DNA of 64,000 bases from Rouxiella chamberiensis (GCF_026967475.1 NZ_CP114058.1:3906001-3970000), one strand, 5' to 3'. Counted from the first letter of the stretch, positions 17,740 to 28,991 are shown. Program-made: numbers and translations. Notes: a model not told the origin generated them from the sequence alone.

Positions 17740-20025
17740 ATGGACAAAAATCTCACCTTGCCTTTCAGTAGTTTCAATTCGCTTACGTTATTTACCGGTC
17801 TGTGCATCGGTATCACTACGCCTGCTTTTTCTCAGGCGGCTGATAATTCAGATAAAAAATCAGACGATACGTTAGTGATTGAAGCGCAGGCACCTTCGCT
17901 TTATGCACCGGGAGAATCTGCGGACCCGAAATTTACCCGTCCGCTGATTGATACTACTCGTACGATTACCGTTATTCCAAAGCAGGTTCTTAACGATCAG
18001 GGCGTGAACAATCTGACCGACGCGTTGAAAAACGTGCCGGGCGTTGGCGCATTCTATGCAGGTGAAAACGGCAGTTCGTCTACCGGCGATGCGGTTTACA
18101 TGCGCGGCGTCGATACCTCCAACAGCATTTACGTGGACGGAATTCGCGATATCGGCAGCGTGTCACGCGATACGTTCAATACCGAACAGGTCGAAGTTAT
18201 CAAAGGCCCTTCGGGCAGCGACTATGGCCGCAGTGCGCCGACCGGTTCTATCAACATGATTAGCAAACAGCCCCGCACCGATACCGGCATCGATGCCTCT
18301 GTCAGTGCGGGCAGCGCCTGGTTCCGCCGCAGCACGCTCGACTATAACCAGATGATCAACGACACCACGGCGTTTCGTTTGAACCTGATGGGTGAAAAAA
18401 CGCACGACGCCAGCCGCGATAAAGTGCAGAACGAGCGCTACGGCGTGGCACCGTCCATTGCCTTTGGTCTGGGCACATCCAATCGCCTGTTCCTGAACTA
18501 CATGCATGTGACGCAGCACAATACGCCGGACGGCGGAGTGCCAACCATCGGCCTGCCGGGCTATTCGGCCCCGTCTGCGGCAACCGCTGCACTGAACAAT
18601 TCGGGCAAGGTCAACAGCCACAACTTCTACGGAACCGATTCGGATTACGACGATTCGACCACTGACACCGTGACCATGCGTTTCGAACACGATTTCTCGG
18701 ACAACACCACGATTCGCAACACCACCCGCTGGTCGCAGATTAAACAGGATTACCTGTTAAGCGCCTTTATGGCGGCAGATAGTAACATTACACGTCCAAC
18801 GGCGGATGTGGGTTCCTGGTCGCTGGGTCGTCTGTCGAATACCAAGGACGTCAGCAATAAAATTCTGACCAACCAGACCAATATTACCTCGAAGTTCCAG
18901 ACGGGATCGATTGGTCATGATGTCAGCGCAGGTGTGGAATTCACCCGCGAGCAGCAAACCAACTACGGCGTGAATGCGCTGACGCCGCCGTCGGTCAATA
19001 TTTACCATCCGAACAGCAACGTCACCCTCGGCGGTCTGGATCGCAATGGCGCAAACGCCAACGGCACCACTGATACCTTCGGCGTTTATGCCTTTGATAC
19101 GCTTCAACTGACCAAATCGTTTGAGGTTAATGGCGGCGTGCGTCTCGACAATTACCACACCTCCTACGACAGCGCGACGGCCTGTGGCGCGACCGGACGC
19201 GGAGCCTTGGCCTGTCCGGCGGGCGTACCTAAAAACACGCCGATTACCACCGTGGATACCAACAAGTCCGGCAATCTGGTCAACTGGAAAGTGGGTGCGC
19301 TGTATCACCTGACCGAAAACGGCAACGTTTATGTCAACTACGCGATTTCCCAGCAGCCTCCGGGCGGCAGCACCTTCGCGCTGGCGGCGGGCGGCACGGG
19401 CAACAGCGCCAACCGCACCGATTTCAAACCGCAGAAAGCCAAGACGACCGAAGTGGGCTCGAAGTGGGAATTCATGGATAAACGTCTGCAACTGGCGGCC
19501 GCGGTATTCCGCACGCAAATCGATAATGACGTAGAAGCCAACGACGACGGCACTTATTCCCAATACGGCAGCAAGCGCGTAGAAGGGTATGAACTGTCTG
19601 CGACCGGCAATATTACTCCGGCCTGGCAGGTTATGGCGGGATATACCCAGCAGCACGCTTCTGTGAAAACCGGCGCAGTTGAAACGGCCGAAGGTTCTTC
19701 ATCTCTGCCTTACACGCCAAAACACGCCTTTACCCTGTGGAACCAGTATCAGGTTAGCGATGCCTGGTCCGTGGGCGGCGGCGCACGTTACGTGGGTGGC
19801 TTGAGCCGTGGCACCGATGGCGCAATAGGCACTCCTTCCTATACCGAAGGCTACTGGGTAGCGGATGCCAAAGTCGGTTACGCCATTAACCGTAACGTAG
19901 ATTTGCAGCTCAATGTTTATAATCTGTTTGATAAAGATTATGTCGCCTCAATCAACAAGAGCGGCTATCGCTACCATCCGGGCGAAGAAAGAACCTTCCT
20001 GCTGACTGCGAACGTTCACTTCTAA
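17740..20025 (+). CDS. fiu: Catecholate siderophore TonB-dependent receptor Fiu
   Basis: A 761-residue outer membrane receptor, the length of E. coli Fiu (760), which takes up ferric catecholates such as dihydroxybenzoylserine. A signal peptide ends at FSQAA, then DDTLVIEAQ is the TonB box region. The plug contains [14 protein letters not shown] and the conserved [15 protein letters not shown] and [20 protein letters not shown]. The barrel ends in a terminal phenylalanine (TANVHF). It is preceded by a Fur box and followed by ybiX, the same pair as in E. coli. The frame is intact. Confidence 0.95.
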   Translation: MDKNLTLPFSSFNSLTLFTGLCIGITTPAFSQAADNSDKKSDDTLVIEAQAPSLYAPGESADPKFTRPLIDTTRTITVIPKQVLNDQGVNNLTDALKNVPGVGAFYAGENGSSSTGDAVYMRGVDTSNSIYVDGIRDIGSVSRDTFNTEQVEVIKGPSGSDYGRSAPTGSINMISKQPRTDTGIDASVSAGSAWFRRSTLDYNQMINDTTAFRLNLMGEKTHDASRDKVQNERYGVAPSIAFGLGTSNRLFLNYMHVTQHNTPDGGVPTIGLPGYSAPSAATAALNNSGKVNSHNFYGTDSDYDDSTTDTVTMRFEHDFSDNTTIRNTTRWSQIKQDYLLSAFMAADSNITRPTADVGSWSLGRLSNTKDVSNKILTNQTNITSKFQTGSIGHDVSAGVEFTREQQTNYGVNALTPPSVNIYHPNSNVTLGGLDRNGANANGTTDTFGVYAFDTLQLTKSFEVNGGVRLDNYHTSYDSATACGATGRGALACPAGVPKNTPITTVDTNKSGNLVNWKVGALYHLTENGNVYVNYAISQQPPGGSTFALAAGGTGNSANRTDFKPQKAKTTEVGSKWEFMDKRLQLAAAVFRTQIDNDVEANDDGTYSQYGSKRVEGYELSATGNITPAWQVMAGYTQQHASVKTGAVETAEGSSSLPYTPKHAFTLWNQYQVSDAWSVGGGARYVGGLSRGTDGAIGTPSYTEGYWVADAKVGYAINRNVDLQLNVYNLFDKDYVASINKSGYRYHPGEERTFLLTANVHF

Positions 20026-20046
20026 GCCAGACCATCAATAGAAAGC

Positions 20047-20065
20047 GTGGGGCGGACAGCCCCAC
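20047..20065 (+). repeat. Short hairpin between fiu and ybiX
   Basis: A 7-bp perfect stem GTGGGGC/GCCCCAC with a 5-nt loop, followed by ATTTTC. It could partially terminate transcription or protect the fiu message while allowing reduced ybiX expression. Confidence 0.5.
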
Positions 20066-20087
20066 ATTTTCACATGAGACAACCATT

Positions 20088-20765
20088 ATGATGTACCGCA
20101 TTCCCGCAGTATTGACCGCCAGCGAAGTCGCTGCCTTCGCGCGTGAACTGGAAAAGGCCCCGTGGATAGATGGCCGCGCAACCGTCGGTAATCAGGGCGC
20201 ACAGGTCAAGAATAATCAGCAGATTGATACCCGCAGCGAGATTTATCAGCGGTTGCAGGCAACAGTATTGAAAGCGCTGCAAAACAGTCCGCTCTTTTTC
20301 GCCGCCGCCTTGCCGCGCAATATCTCCTCGCCGTTGTTCAATCGCTATCAGCAAAATGAAACCTACGGTTTTCATGTCGATGGCGCGGTAAGAAACAATG
20401 GTGAAGCAGGCTGGATGCGTACTGATCTGTCCGCCACCCTGTTTTTGTGCGAACCCGACAGCTACGAAGGCGGCGAACTGGTGGTCAACGATACGTACGG
20501 GCAACACTCGGTCAAGCTGCCGGCAGGGGATATGATCCTCTATCCTTCAAGCAGTCTGCACTGTGTGACGCCGGTGACACAGGGAACGCGAGTGGCGTCC
20601 TTTATGTGGATCCAGTCGATGATTCGCGATGACAAGAGACGCGGCATGCTGTTTGAGCTCGATAGCAACATTCAGACACTCAAGGCACGTCACGGCGAAA
20701 GTGAAGAAGTTTTGTCATTGCTGAACCTCTATCACAACCTGCTCCGCGAGTGGTCAGAGATTTAG
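20088..20765 (+). CDS. ybiX: PKHD-type Fe(II)/2-oxoglutarate hydroxylase YbiX
   Basis: A 225-residue 2-oxoglutarate-dependent oxygenase of the PKHD/PiuC group. The iron ligands are His96 and Asp98 in YGFHVDGA and the distal His158 in SSLHCV; Arg168 in TQGTRVA is in the position that binds 2-oxoglutarate. PiuC-type enzymes are co-transcribed with siderophore receptors, as here with fiu, and are thought to process or recycle the siderophore. Regulation by the Fur box ahead of fiu is likely. Confidence 0.93.
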   Translation: MMYRIPAVLTASEVAAFARELEKAPWIDGRATVGNQGAQVKNNQQIDTRSEIYQRLQATVLKALQNSPLFFAAALPRNISSPLFNRYQQNETYGFHVDGAVRNNGEAGWMRTDLSATLFLCEPDSYEGGELVVNDTYGQHSVKLPAGDMILYPSSSLHCVTPVTQGTRVASFMWIQSMIRDDKRRGMLFELDSNIQTLKARHGESEEVLSLLNLYHNLLREWSEI

Positions 20766-21111
20766 CGTCGCCGCCTATGCCTTTCAGGGCCGAGACTGCT
20801 CTTGGCCAGTCATCGATTCCTCGACCGCCTTTTCGATATCCCGCTACATTTTTCTGTCCCTGTCGCGCCATCAAATTTCCAAAAACCATTGGTCACGCTG
20901 GCATCGTCATGATTTTCGCAAGGCGCGTCCTGGATAAGAGGAACTGGAAGGGCATCAAGACCTCTTTCTGTGGAAAAAGCTTTCTCTCGCACTCATCCTA
21001 AAAAAACATTGCCGAGTCTTCACGGCTTAAACGTAGAGATTAAAATTGAAAGATGTATGGAGTTTATGAATTTTTAGCCGAGAGCAAATCGTGTTTTTTA
21101 TGTTGAATTTA
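20766..21111. other. Intergenic region between convergent ybiX and the pirin gene
   Basis: About 345 bp. Short open frames occur on both strands but none has a ribosome binding site or recognisable protein. The last 100 bp is AT-rich. Nothing else is seen apart from the terminator that follows. Confidence 0.4.
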
Positions 21112-21147
21112 AAAATAAAAAAGGCCGGGATATTATCCCCGGCCTTT
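21112..21147 (-). terminator. Terminator downstream of the pirin gene
   Basis: A 10-bp stem AAAGGCCGGG/CCCGGCCTTT. On the minus strand it is followed directly by a T-rich tract, which makes it a good intrinsic terminator for the leftward pirin gene; on the plus strand it could also stop read-through from ybiX. Confidence 0.85.
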
Positions 21148-21171
21148 AAATTCAGTGATGTTAATTAGCGT

Positions 21172-21897
21172 TTAACGTTTTGGGTGATTTACTTCTACCG
21201 GACGCAGGTCGAAAAGCAGGACCTCGGCTTTATCGCCATCGGTGAAGGTCAGCGACGCTTCATTACGAACACGGGCACCGTCACCGGCTTTGAATGCAAT
21301 CCCGTTGACCGTCACGCTGCCGCGAGCCACGTGGATATAGGCATAACGTTCAGCGTCGAGGTCGATAGTCTGCTGTTCGTCACCATCAAACAGACCCGAG
21401 TAAATCTTGATGTCCTGACGGACACGCAGGGCATTTTCACCGCCCGCCCGAGAAGCAATCAGGCGCAGATTGCCACGTTTTTCGGCATCGGCAACCGAAA
21501 CCTGCTGGTAGCCCGGTTCAGTGCCATTTTCAGACGGCACAATCCAGATTTGCAGGAAGTGCACGCCGTCGGTTTTGGAGTTGTTGAACTCGCTGTGGGT
21601 AACGCCTGACCCTGCGCTCATCAACTGCACATCACCCGGGACGATAACCGAACCGGTACCCATGGAATCTTTGTGCGCCAATTCGCCTTCCAGCACATAG
21701 GAGATGATTTCCATGTTGCTGTGTGGGTGAGCGCCGAAGCCGCGAGAGGCCGCTACACGGTCATCGTTTATCACCAGCAGGTCAGAGAAGCCAACCTGTT
21801 TCGGGTCGAAATAGCTCGCAAAAGAGAAGGTATGATGAGAATTCAACCAGCCGTGGTCACCTAATCCGCGTTGTTCTGACAGTCTTTGCTCAATCAT
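21172..21897 (-). CDS. yhhW: Pirin family protein YhhW (quercetin 2,3-dioxygenase type)
   Basis: A 241-residue bicupin pirin. The N-terminal cupin metal site is visible in GFGAHPHSNMEIISYVLEG and GVTHSEFN (three His and one Glu). E. coli YhhW has quercetin 2,3-dioxygenase activity in vitro; its physiological role is unknown. In E. coli it lies near gntR and ryhB, whereas here it is 36 kb away. A divergent LysR gene starts about 150 bp away and is the probable regulator. The frame is intact. Confidence 0.88.
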   Translation of the reverse strand: MIEQRLSEQRGLGDHGWLNSHHTFSFASYFDPKQVGFSDLLVINDDRVAASRGFGAHPHSNMEIISYVLEGELAHKDSMGTGSVIVPGDVQLMSAGSGVTHSEFNNSKTDGVHFLQIWIVPSENGTEPGYQQVSVADAEKRGNLRLIASRAGGENALRVRQDIKIYSGLFDGDEQQTIDLDAERYAYIHVARGSVTVNGIAFKAGDGARVRNEASLTFTDGDKAEVLLFDLRPVEVNHPKR

Positions 21898-22050
21898 GAT
21901 GTGCTCCTGGGTTATTGGGGGAAGGACGTTTGCCCTTCCGATGTAAAGAGATTAAACGTAAACTGATTTGCGTAACAGATGGCTTGAGTGACAAACACTG
22001 TCACCCTTTGGTTGACAATGAACGACGCGACAACAAACCGGGCGAATACC

Positions 22051-22935
22051 ATGCAAATTGAAGATCTACGAATCTTTATGACGGTAATAAAGGCGGGAAA
22101 TTTTACGGCGGCAGCCGAGCAACTGCTGTTGTCCAAACAGTATGTTAGTCGGCGCATGGCGGCGCTGGAGGATTCGCTTGGCGTGAGGCTGCTTATTCGC
22201 AATACGCGAAAGCTGTCTGTTACCGAGTCCGGACAGGTCTTTTCCCGCCATGCACAGAAAATTCTTGATGATATTCACGAAGCGGAACTGGCGGTGTCCG
22301 AGCGCACAAGAGAGTTGCAAGGATCCTTTCGCGTCAGTATTCCGATGTCATTCGGCATGAGCTATCTCTCGCCGCTGATTGCCGAGTTTCTGCGTCAGCA
22401 TCCCGCCGTGCAGTTTCAGGTGGAGTTGGGCGACCGCTACGTCGATATGATTGGCGAGGGCTTTGATATCGCGATTCGTATCGGCTTGCTGTCTGACTCA
22501 ACGTTGATTGCCCGTCGCCTCAGCGTGCTCAAGCGCGTTATTTGCTGTAGTCCCGATTATCTGCAACGCGCCGGTTCGCCTTTGCTGCCGGAGGATCTTC
22601 TGCATCACGCCTGTCTGCGTTATGGCCGCGAGGGGCAAAATGGCTGGGAACTCATGCAGGAAGGCAAGCGCAAGTTACTGGACGTACATGGGCCTATCGT
22701 CAGCAACAATGGCGAGGTACTGCGTGACGCAGCGGTGGCCGGTCTGGGATTGGCGCTGTTGCCGGAATTTATTGTTGGTGAGGCGCTTGAAACGGGCGCG
22801 CTGGTCACGGTACTCGAAGATTTTTACCCGGAGCCACTGACATTAAGTGCCGTCTATCCGCAGCATCGTCAGCGCAGTGAAGTCACTCGTGCCTTTCTGG
22901 ATTTCCTTGAAACACGATTGAAATCCCACTCATAA
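22051..22935 (+). CDS. LysR-family regulator, divergent from the pirin gene
   Basis: A LysR-type regulator of 294 residues from the ATG at 22051 (MQIEDLRIFMTV). The winged helix shows GNFTAAAEQLLLSKQYVSRR and LGVRLLIRNTRKL, and the substrate-binding domain begins at GSFRVSIPMSFG. The open frame reaches 21 codons further upstream, but the 22051 start matches the family. It is transcribed away from yhhW; LysR genes usually control their divergent neighbour, so pirin regulation is the likely job. Effector unknown. Confidence 0.88.
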   Translation: MQIEDLRIFMTVIKAGNFTAAAEQLLLSKQYVSRRMAALEDSLGVRLLIRNTRKLSVTESGQVFSRHAQKILDDIHEAELAVSERTRELQGSFRVSIPMSFGMSYLSPLIAEFLRQHPAVQFQVELGDRYVDMIGEGFDIAIRIGLLSDSTLIARRLSVLKRVICCSPDYLQRAGSPLLPEDLLHHACLRYGREGQNGWELMQEGKRKLLDVHGPIVSNNGEVLRDAAVAGLGLALLPEFIVGEALETGALVTVLEDFYPEPLTLSAVYPQHRQRSEVTRAFLDFLETRLKSHS

Positions 22936-23214
22936 AGAATAAGGTTTATTCAAAGAAGCGCTTTATATAATTACAGGCGCTTTCTTTGCCTTATACTCTC
23001 TGACGAAATATGAAGGTCATGACGTTCTGACTTATTTAAAAAGAATTCTTCAATGAATTTTTCCGTGTTGCTCACACCTAAATATTATGACAATCGTCTT
23101 CATTATTTATAAATAATAATGCGTTTCATTTTTTGACGAACAAGTAATAAAAGCCCACCGCTAACGGTTAAATGTATACGCCATTAGGACAAGTAATTTA
23201 AAAGGATTTAGGTC

Positions 23215-26051
23215 ATGATGGAAAAGGTTGCGGCAATGAGTCCAAATATTCAAATTAACGTTAATGAGTTTGGCGTGGTCAATAAATTTGCCTCATTGTT
23301 GGCATTAGATAATCTCGATAACTGTGAAAAACAGATTTCATCGGCTGATTACGAATATTCTAATCGGACTCGCTCATCAGGTAAAAAAGATAAGGTATTA
23401 ACACGTAGAGAAAGAACCTTGCTGAGAAATAAACAGCAGGCGATAACGTGGCATACGGCGAATGCGCGGGTAAACACCGCGACGATACACCGCGATAATC
23501 GTGCCGTGATGCAGGAAATACATTGCCCTGAAGCGCTATTCGTCACTGCGCCAAGGTTTCTTGCGAGCCTCGTTGAGATCTATGCCAGCCTGTTGCCTCA
23601 TACGCCAGGACGATATGCCGGGACTTCACCTCTGGCAAAGACTCAGGCATCCACACTTTATCACGGGCGCGGCATCGCCGATGCATTGGCGGCTGGAAGC
23701 CAGACCCTGCTAGGCAATGTCGATAGAAAAATAAATCATTTATTCAACAACCTGTTGCCGTGGCAGGGGGTCGCGGCTCGTCCTGTATTACCCATGCCGT
23801 TGTCGCCTCGCGCAACGCCACGGCCGGTAGCTTTCGAGCGCGTTAATTACAGCAAAACGGTGGCCAGACTAAGAGACAACTACCCTCAACTGTATTTGTT
23901 GGCCAGCCAATATATTAAAAAAAGTCTGCTGAAAAAATACCATCTCGAGGTCGACCCTGACCGCACCTGGTTTCATCGATTTGACTATGCCTCCAGTGTC
24001 TTCCGCCACCTATACAGGCTGGGAACACAATGTTTCCCCGCGAGAATCAAAAACGCTGACGGAGCGATTATTGGCCAACTATGGAGCAGAAGATCAACTC
24101 AACGCCGATGAACTCAGCGCCAATGCCGGTATTTATACCGCTGACCGCCACGCAGAGTCTTTTGGCGCAGCCAATGAAGTAAAATTATTACCTAAAGATT
24201 TTCTTAACTTAGTGAAAGAGAGTGATTTCAGCCGCCTCTATTTCAACAAGCTCAACGCGTTCTGGCTAAAAAACAGCAGCGCTTTTCGCACGGTCAGTAA
24301 AGGACGATTCATTGCCCTGCTAGGTCAGAATACCTCTCGTTTATCCTCGGTCGGTCTGCATAATACGATGATGGCGACGCTAGGGGATATTCGTTCGATA
24401 CCCGACATGACGGTAGCCGAACTCGAACGCAAGGTGTTGCGAAGGCCTGGGTTAACGCTCTCGACCTTTGATATCTACGGCTATCATGCCAGCGATATGT
24501 TTCTGATTCATAATGCCAAAGGAGAGATGATTTTATATTGTCCCTCCGACCGCGATAGCTTTATCGAGTTTGGCAATACACAGACATTACGAAACTGGAT
24601 TGTCACGCAGGCAAAAGACCCGGAAAAACGCGAAGCATTGGCAAACCATTTTTCATTGTATGACCGGCAGGATGGCTACAGTTTTGCAGGCGTTGATTTC
24701 GCACTCCATCAGATAGCCAACACAAATTGGGACCCCAAATACGTTCATTACGAACCTCAATCGATTTCGGGTGATGTTTTTACCTGGCTAAGCCGACAAG
24801 CGGAATTACGCACCCTAAGTGATGCAAAAACGCTGACCACCACCAATAACGAAGTCTTTAAACAAAAGCTGCTCGCCAACCTCAAATCAGCCGCAGACAT
24901 GGCGGCGTTAAGCGCTTTGTTTTTGCCAAGCGTCGGCGGGCTTGTCCTTATGGGGGTCGGAATAACGCAGGCAGGGTTAGGGGTTGATCTCGCCATTAAT
25001 GGCGACACCGAGCGCCAGAGGAAAATGGGATTGGCAGATATCTTCAACGGTGGCGTTAATACCTTGGTTCGGCGGACTGGGCGCGAGTGAAAGGTTTTTG
25101 GAAGGCGATGCCGACTTTGACCCTGGCGAAGTCGAACCGATTAATATTGCGCGTGCCGATGGCGATTCCGACCATTATCCACAACGCGGGCTTTTTGGCG
25201 GCATGCAACACTGGCAACCCCCCAAACCGGTATTACCTGCACGTGGGAATTTTATTAACCGGCTATTCAAGCAGTCGGTGGTGAATGCGCGTGGGCTCGC
25301 CGCCCTCAATGCCAAAAATGCATTATATGGCGCAAGAATGACGACGACTCTGGCGGATATGGAAAACACGCTCCGTCTGGCAGGGCAGAAAATCAGGACC
25401 AGAGCCGGGGAAGAAATAGTGGCGCAATATCTTGGCTATGAAAATGCCGACCTGCTGCCCGCTTCAAAGCTCGACGTCATGAAACAGACGATTACCGAAC
25501 TGGATATCCGACGTCAGTGGCTGCAAAACTTTGACAAGGGTATCAAGTGGGTCACTATTTGCGATCCCGAACGGGTAAACACTTACGCCTATTACAATTT
25601 CAATAAAGATGTGATTGCCTTCGATGACACGTTTTTTCGGGCCGCACCCAAAATAAGGCTCCATGCGGTCATTCACGAGTCGATGCATGCTGGCGTCAAA
25701 GATAACGGGGGCAAGGTTCTGGATTACTTTTATCTCTCTCGTATCGATAGAGAAGAAGGAATTATTTACCGGCGTAATCAGCAGTTGGAAATATCTCAGG
25801 CAAGGGTCGATGCCGACTATCTGCTTAGACGCCGAGGAACCGCTCACAATCATTATTTTATCAATAAAATGGCGGCCGGCTCGATTGAAGAAGCCATTGA
25901 AAAATTTCTCGTCAATCTCGATTTAAGAAGTGAATTGCTGCTAAAAAATCCCGATACCCAAGCGACGCTATTAATGGAGTTGGCAGACGACCTGTGGGAG
26001 ACAAAAAATACGGATAACAGCATGTGGTTACCGTGGTTACCTAAAGAATAG
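23215..26051 (+). CDS. Toxin-like protein with C-terminal HExxH peptidase-like domain, copy 1 (frame broken twice)
   Basis: Three overlapping frames join into one protein of about 945 residues, paralogous along its length to the intact 941-residue gene that follows. An extra base at about 23998 breaks the frame after FDYAS and before the ATYTGWEH segment. A second extra base at 25076-25080 (GTTC read as GGTTC) breaks it before GGLGASERFL. The middle (NEVKLLPKDFLNLVKESDFS, LNAFWLKNS, FIALLGQ) resembles the DUF6543/dermonecrotic-toxin-like region of large Pseudomonas proteins. A hydrophobic stretch (LSALFLPSVGGLVLMGVGI) follows. HESMH (25674-25688) with Asp in GKVLDYFYL downstream resembles an aspzincin (M35-like) zinc site. 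There is no signal peptide. Secreted effector or toxin is an inference. Confidence 0.65.
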
Positions 26052-26138
26052 TGCCCATAAATAATTATAAGCTGTCAGCGGCATCAGGGCCACGGGCCAG
26101 GCGTAACGGAAAAGTGATTTAATCAATTAAGGACATCC

Positions 26139-28964
26139 ATGTTGCCGGGTAAAATGACGGTTTCAAAAAATACTTATTGTTATAAAAGCCAGCCAATTAA
26201 CAAAGAGGTATTACTCAGGAACCAATTAACGATTGAGCAAGTCCGCAATAATAAAAAATGCATGTTTTCGACCTATAAAAAACCTGCCGAGCAACATTCC
26301 AGCCAGCAGTGGAAAATGGCGCTGATCTCGCCGAGACTCCAACCCGGACACGGCCTCTTACCCACTCAGCCAGCGCTGATGCTGCAACCTGATGGCCCCG
26401 TACGCGCCATTGAAGCCGCACTTCGCCTGCTCACACCCGTTTTGCCATACTCTGGCGTTTCACGTGCTTCTCCCACTCCCGACAGTTGCGTTTCGTTTAT
26501 GAAAGCGCCCGAGATTAATCAACCCCAGGCAATACTTCACGTTATCGATCAAGGCTTCGACAATTTATTGGCAAAGATGCTTCCTTGGCAGGGCGTAAAG
26601 GCGCAAACCGGCATCGGGATTGAGCTGGATACCCTTGATCAATGGTCTGCATCGCCAGAAAGTGTCAGCACCCTGTCTTTGGCACAACAGGAGATAAATG
26701 CCGAACAACAGCGTATTCAGAATAGAAATGCCTATCAGGATGTCGTCAATAAAATCAGGAAAGGTTATCCGCAGCTTTACGAACTGGCCGCCGGATACCT
26801 GAAAATGATGATTCGTACCCGCTATGGCCTCGAACTCAACCCCGACACAACCTGGTTCCTGCGCTTTGATTTTGCAGCGAGTTCCTCTGAAACCTTTACA
26901 GGATGGGAGCATGTGGGGCCGCCTAAAGAGGCCAAAACGCTGACGGCAATACTGCTGGAAAACTTCAGTGCCAGTGACCAACTCAATGCCGACGTGCTCA
27001 AGCTCAATGCGGGCATCTACACCGAAGGTCCTACCGCCGATCATTTCGGCAAGAATAACGAAGTCCGCCTTTTACCCGAAGATTTTCTGAATATCGTTAA
27101 AGAGAGCAACTTTAGCCACCGTTTTCTGCGTCATCTAGGGGATTTTTGGCATACCAACGCGGCAGATTTTCGCACGATGTGTAAGGGGCAATTTATTGCG
27201 CTGCTGGGTGAAGAGAGAAATGCGCTTTCCGAAGAGGGTCTGCAATCCGTCATGTTGGCCACGCTCGGAGATGTAAACCATTTAACCACTATGTCGATGG
27301 AAGAGCTCGAAAGACTCTTTTCCGATCGCGGCGCGCTGAGCGTTTCCACTTTTACCCTTTACGGCTATATCGCCACCGACATGATTCTGATCAATGGCTT
27401 CAACCACAAAGTCATCCTCTATATGCCCTCCGACGGGCAGAATTTTTTCGAATTCAACGACCACAACGAACTCAAAAATTGGGTGGTGAGGCAAGCCAGT
27501 CAGGCAGACACCCGTGAAGCGTTGGCAAGTCACTTTTCACTGATCGATTGTCAGGACAGCAGATTATTTTCGGGTGTCAGCACCGCGCTTGAAAGACTGG
27601 GCAGGCATCAGTGGGACACGCGATACATCAATGACACACCACAGCGGATTAATCAGGACCTGTTTTCCTGGATAACGGCACAGGCAGAATCGCGGACGAT
27701 GCGGGACGTCGAAACGCTGACCACCTGCGACGGGGAAATATTAAAAGACAAGATTTTGATGAGTCTCAAACCCGCCGCCGAAATGGCCAACGTCGTTTTA
27801 GTCGTCTTGCCCGGCGTGGGCAGTCTCGCATTATTTGAAATTGGTGTGGTCCAGGCTGAATTGGGAACCTATCAGGCGATTTATGGTGATACCGAAGCGC
27901 AAAGAGATCAGGGTTTTGGCCATATTGTTGATGGCGGAATCAATGCGTTATTCGGCGCGGCAGGCGTTGCAGAGAACTTTGGCAAAAAAGGGCTGGATAT
28001 CGGCGAGGACACTTTGCCCGAGCAAAAAATTCATAACATGAATCCTTCACCTTCCGCGACCGGTGCCGCGACCAAGCCTCGCACTGGCGGATTCTGGAAT
28101 ATTCTTTGCGGGACCACAAAAGTGCATGCGCGTGGAGACACGGCGATTGCCCGTTACAACCGGGCCGAAGCCAATATCATCACCGACACGCTTTTTCGGG
28201 CAAGGCAAACGCTGGAAGATGCCGAAAAGGTGCTGAAAACGCCTAAAGGAGAAACCATCGTCGGGTGGCATTTGGGGTATGCACAGGGTATCGGCGTTGC
28301 CAAAACGGAAATCAGGCAGGTCGAAACCACGCTGCAAGCACTCAAGGAGAAGGTTAATTATCTTCTCTACGATGAGCTCAGCATTGAAAGAGTGTCGATT
28401 TTTGATCCTAAAAGAGTCAATGTCCCTGCCTATTATTCGCCCGGAAAAAAGGTAATGTCCTTCGCCGATCGTTTCTTCGGCCATGATATGACCCTGCAAA
28501 AACAGCAACATATCCTGTTGCACGAGACAATGCATGCGGCCATCAAAGAAGGCGGGAAAGCCGTACCGGATTTTTTCTATCTCCGTGATGAAAATGTTCC
28601 CGAGGCACTGTTGAACAAGAGGAATGAAGCGCTGGAAATCGCGCGGGGCACACCGGCCACCAATTTCCTGACCAACCATCGCGGCCTGCAAATAAAAAAT
28701 AATTTTCTGAAAAAAATGGGTACGGAAAGCGAAAGAGTGGCGATGAACACCTTTTTCGAAGACGCTGCGTTAAGGCGGGAAATCTTGCTGAAAAATCCGG
28801 ATTCACAGGCTATTTTGATGATGGAACTCGGCGGTTCGATTATCGACGATATGCAGGAAGTGATTAAATCCCGCTATTTTGACGACGACGGCATTTTATA
28901 TGTTCCGGCCAAACTGCGCAGGCCCGTCAGGACGAAAAGAAGCCAAAAAAATCGGCTGCAGTGA
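26139..28964 (+). CDS. Toxin-like protein with C-terminal HExxH peptidase-like domain, copy 2 (intact)
   Basis: An intact 941-residue protein, tandem paralog of the preceding gene. Residues about 215-520 (TWFLRFDFAASS, YTGWEH-like FTGWEHVGPP, EVRLLPEDFLNIVKESNF, FIALLGEERNALS, HKVILYMPSDGQNFFEF) follow the pattern I associate with DUF6543, a domain of large toxin-like proteins. Residues about 548-573 are hydrophobic and glycine-rich, possibly a membrane-inserting hairpin. The C-terminal 240 residues contain HETMH (795-799) and Asp811 in PDFFYL, spaced like the HExxH plus Asp zinc ligands of M35-type metallopeptidases. No signal peptide and no cognate secretion or immunity gene is adjacent. 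The activity, target and export route are unknown. Confidence 0.68.
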   Translation: MLPGKMTVSKNTYCYKSQPINKEVLLRNQLTIEQVRNNKKCMFSTYKKPAEQHSSQQWKMALISPRLQPGHGLLPTQPALMLQPDGPVRAIEAALRLLTPVLPYSGVSRASPTPDSCVSFMKAPEINQPQAILHVIDQGFDNLLAKMLPWQGVKAQTGIGIELDTLDQWSASPESVSTLSLAQQEINAEQQRIQNRNAYQDVVNKIRKGYPQLYELAAGYLKMMIRTRYGLELNPDTTWFLRFDFAASSSETFTGWEHVGPPKEAKTLTAILLENFSASDQLNADVLKLNAGIYTEGPTADHFGKNNEVRLLPEDFLNIVKESNFSHRFLRHLGDFWHTNAADFRTMCKGQFIALLGEERNALSEEGLQSVMLATLGDVNHLTTMSMEELERLFSDRGALSVSTFTLYGYIATDMILINGFNHKVILYMPSDGQNFFEFNDHNELKNWVVRQASQADTREALASHFSLIDCQDSRLFSGVSTALERLGRHQWDTRYINDTPQRINQDLFSWITAQAESRTMRDVETLTTCDGEILKDKILMSLKPAAEMANVVLVVLPGVGSLALFEIGVVQAELGTYQAIYGDTEAQRDQGFGHIVDGGINALFGAAGVAENFGKKGLDIGEDTLPEQKIHNMNPSPSATGAATKPRTGGFWNILCGTTKVHARGDTAIARYNRAEANIITDTLFRARQTLEDAEKVLKTPKGETIVGWHLGYAQGIGVAKTEIRQVETTLQALKEKVNYLLYDELSIERVSIFDPKRVNVPAYYSPGKKVMSFADRFFGHDMTLQKQQHILLHETMHAAIKEGGKAVPDFFYLRDENVPEALLNKRNEALEIARGTPATNFLTNHRGLQIKNNFLKKMGTESERVAMNTFFEDAALRREILLKNPDSQAILMMELGGSIIDDMQEVIKSRYFDDDGILYVPAKLRRPVRTKRSQKNRLQ

Positions 28965-28991
28965 GCACACGGCAGCCGACAAGATTTTTCA
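28952..28991 (+). terminator. Terminator of the toxin-like gene pair
   Basis: An 8-bp perfect stem TCGGCTGC/GCAGCCGA with a 12-nt loop, followed by CAAGATTTTT. It overlaps the last codons and the stop of the second toxin-like gene. Confidence 0.65.

Noticed and set aside
18163-19656. Long minus-strand open frames inside fiu (up to 299 codons)
   Set aside because: They are antisense shadows of a GC-rich, intact receptor gene; their translations are Arg/His-rich and match no family, and no ribosome binding site precedes them.
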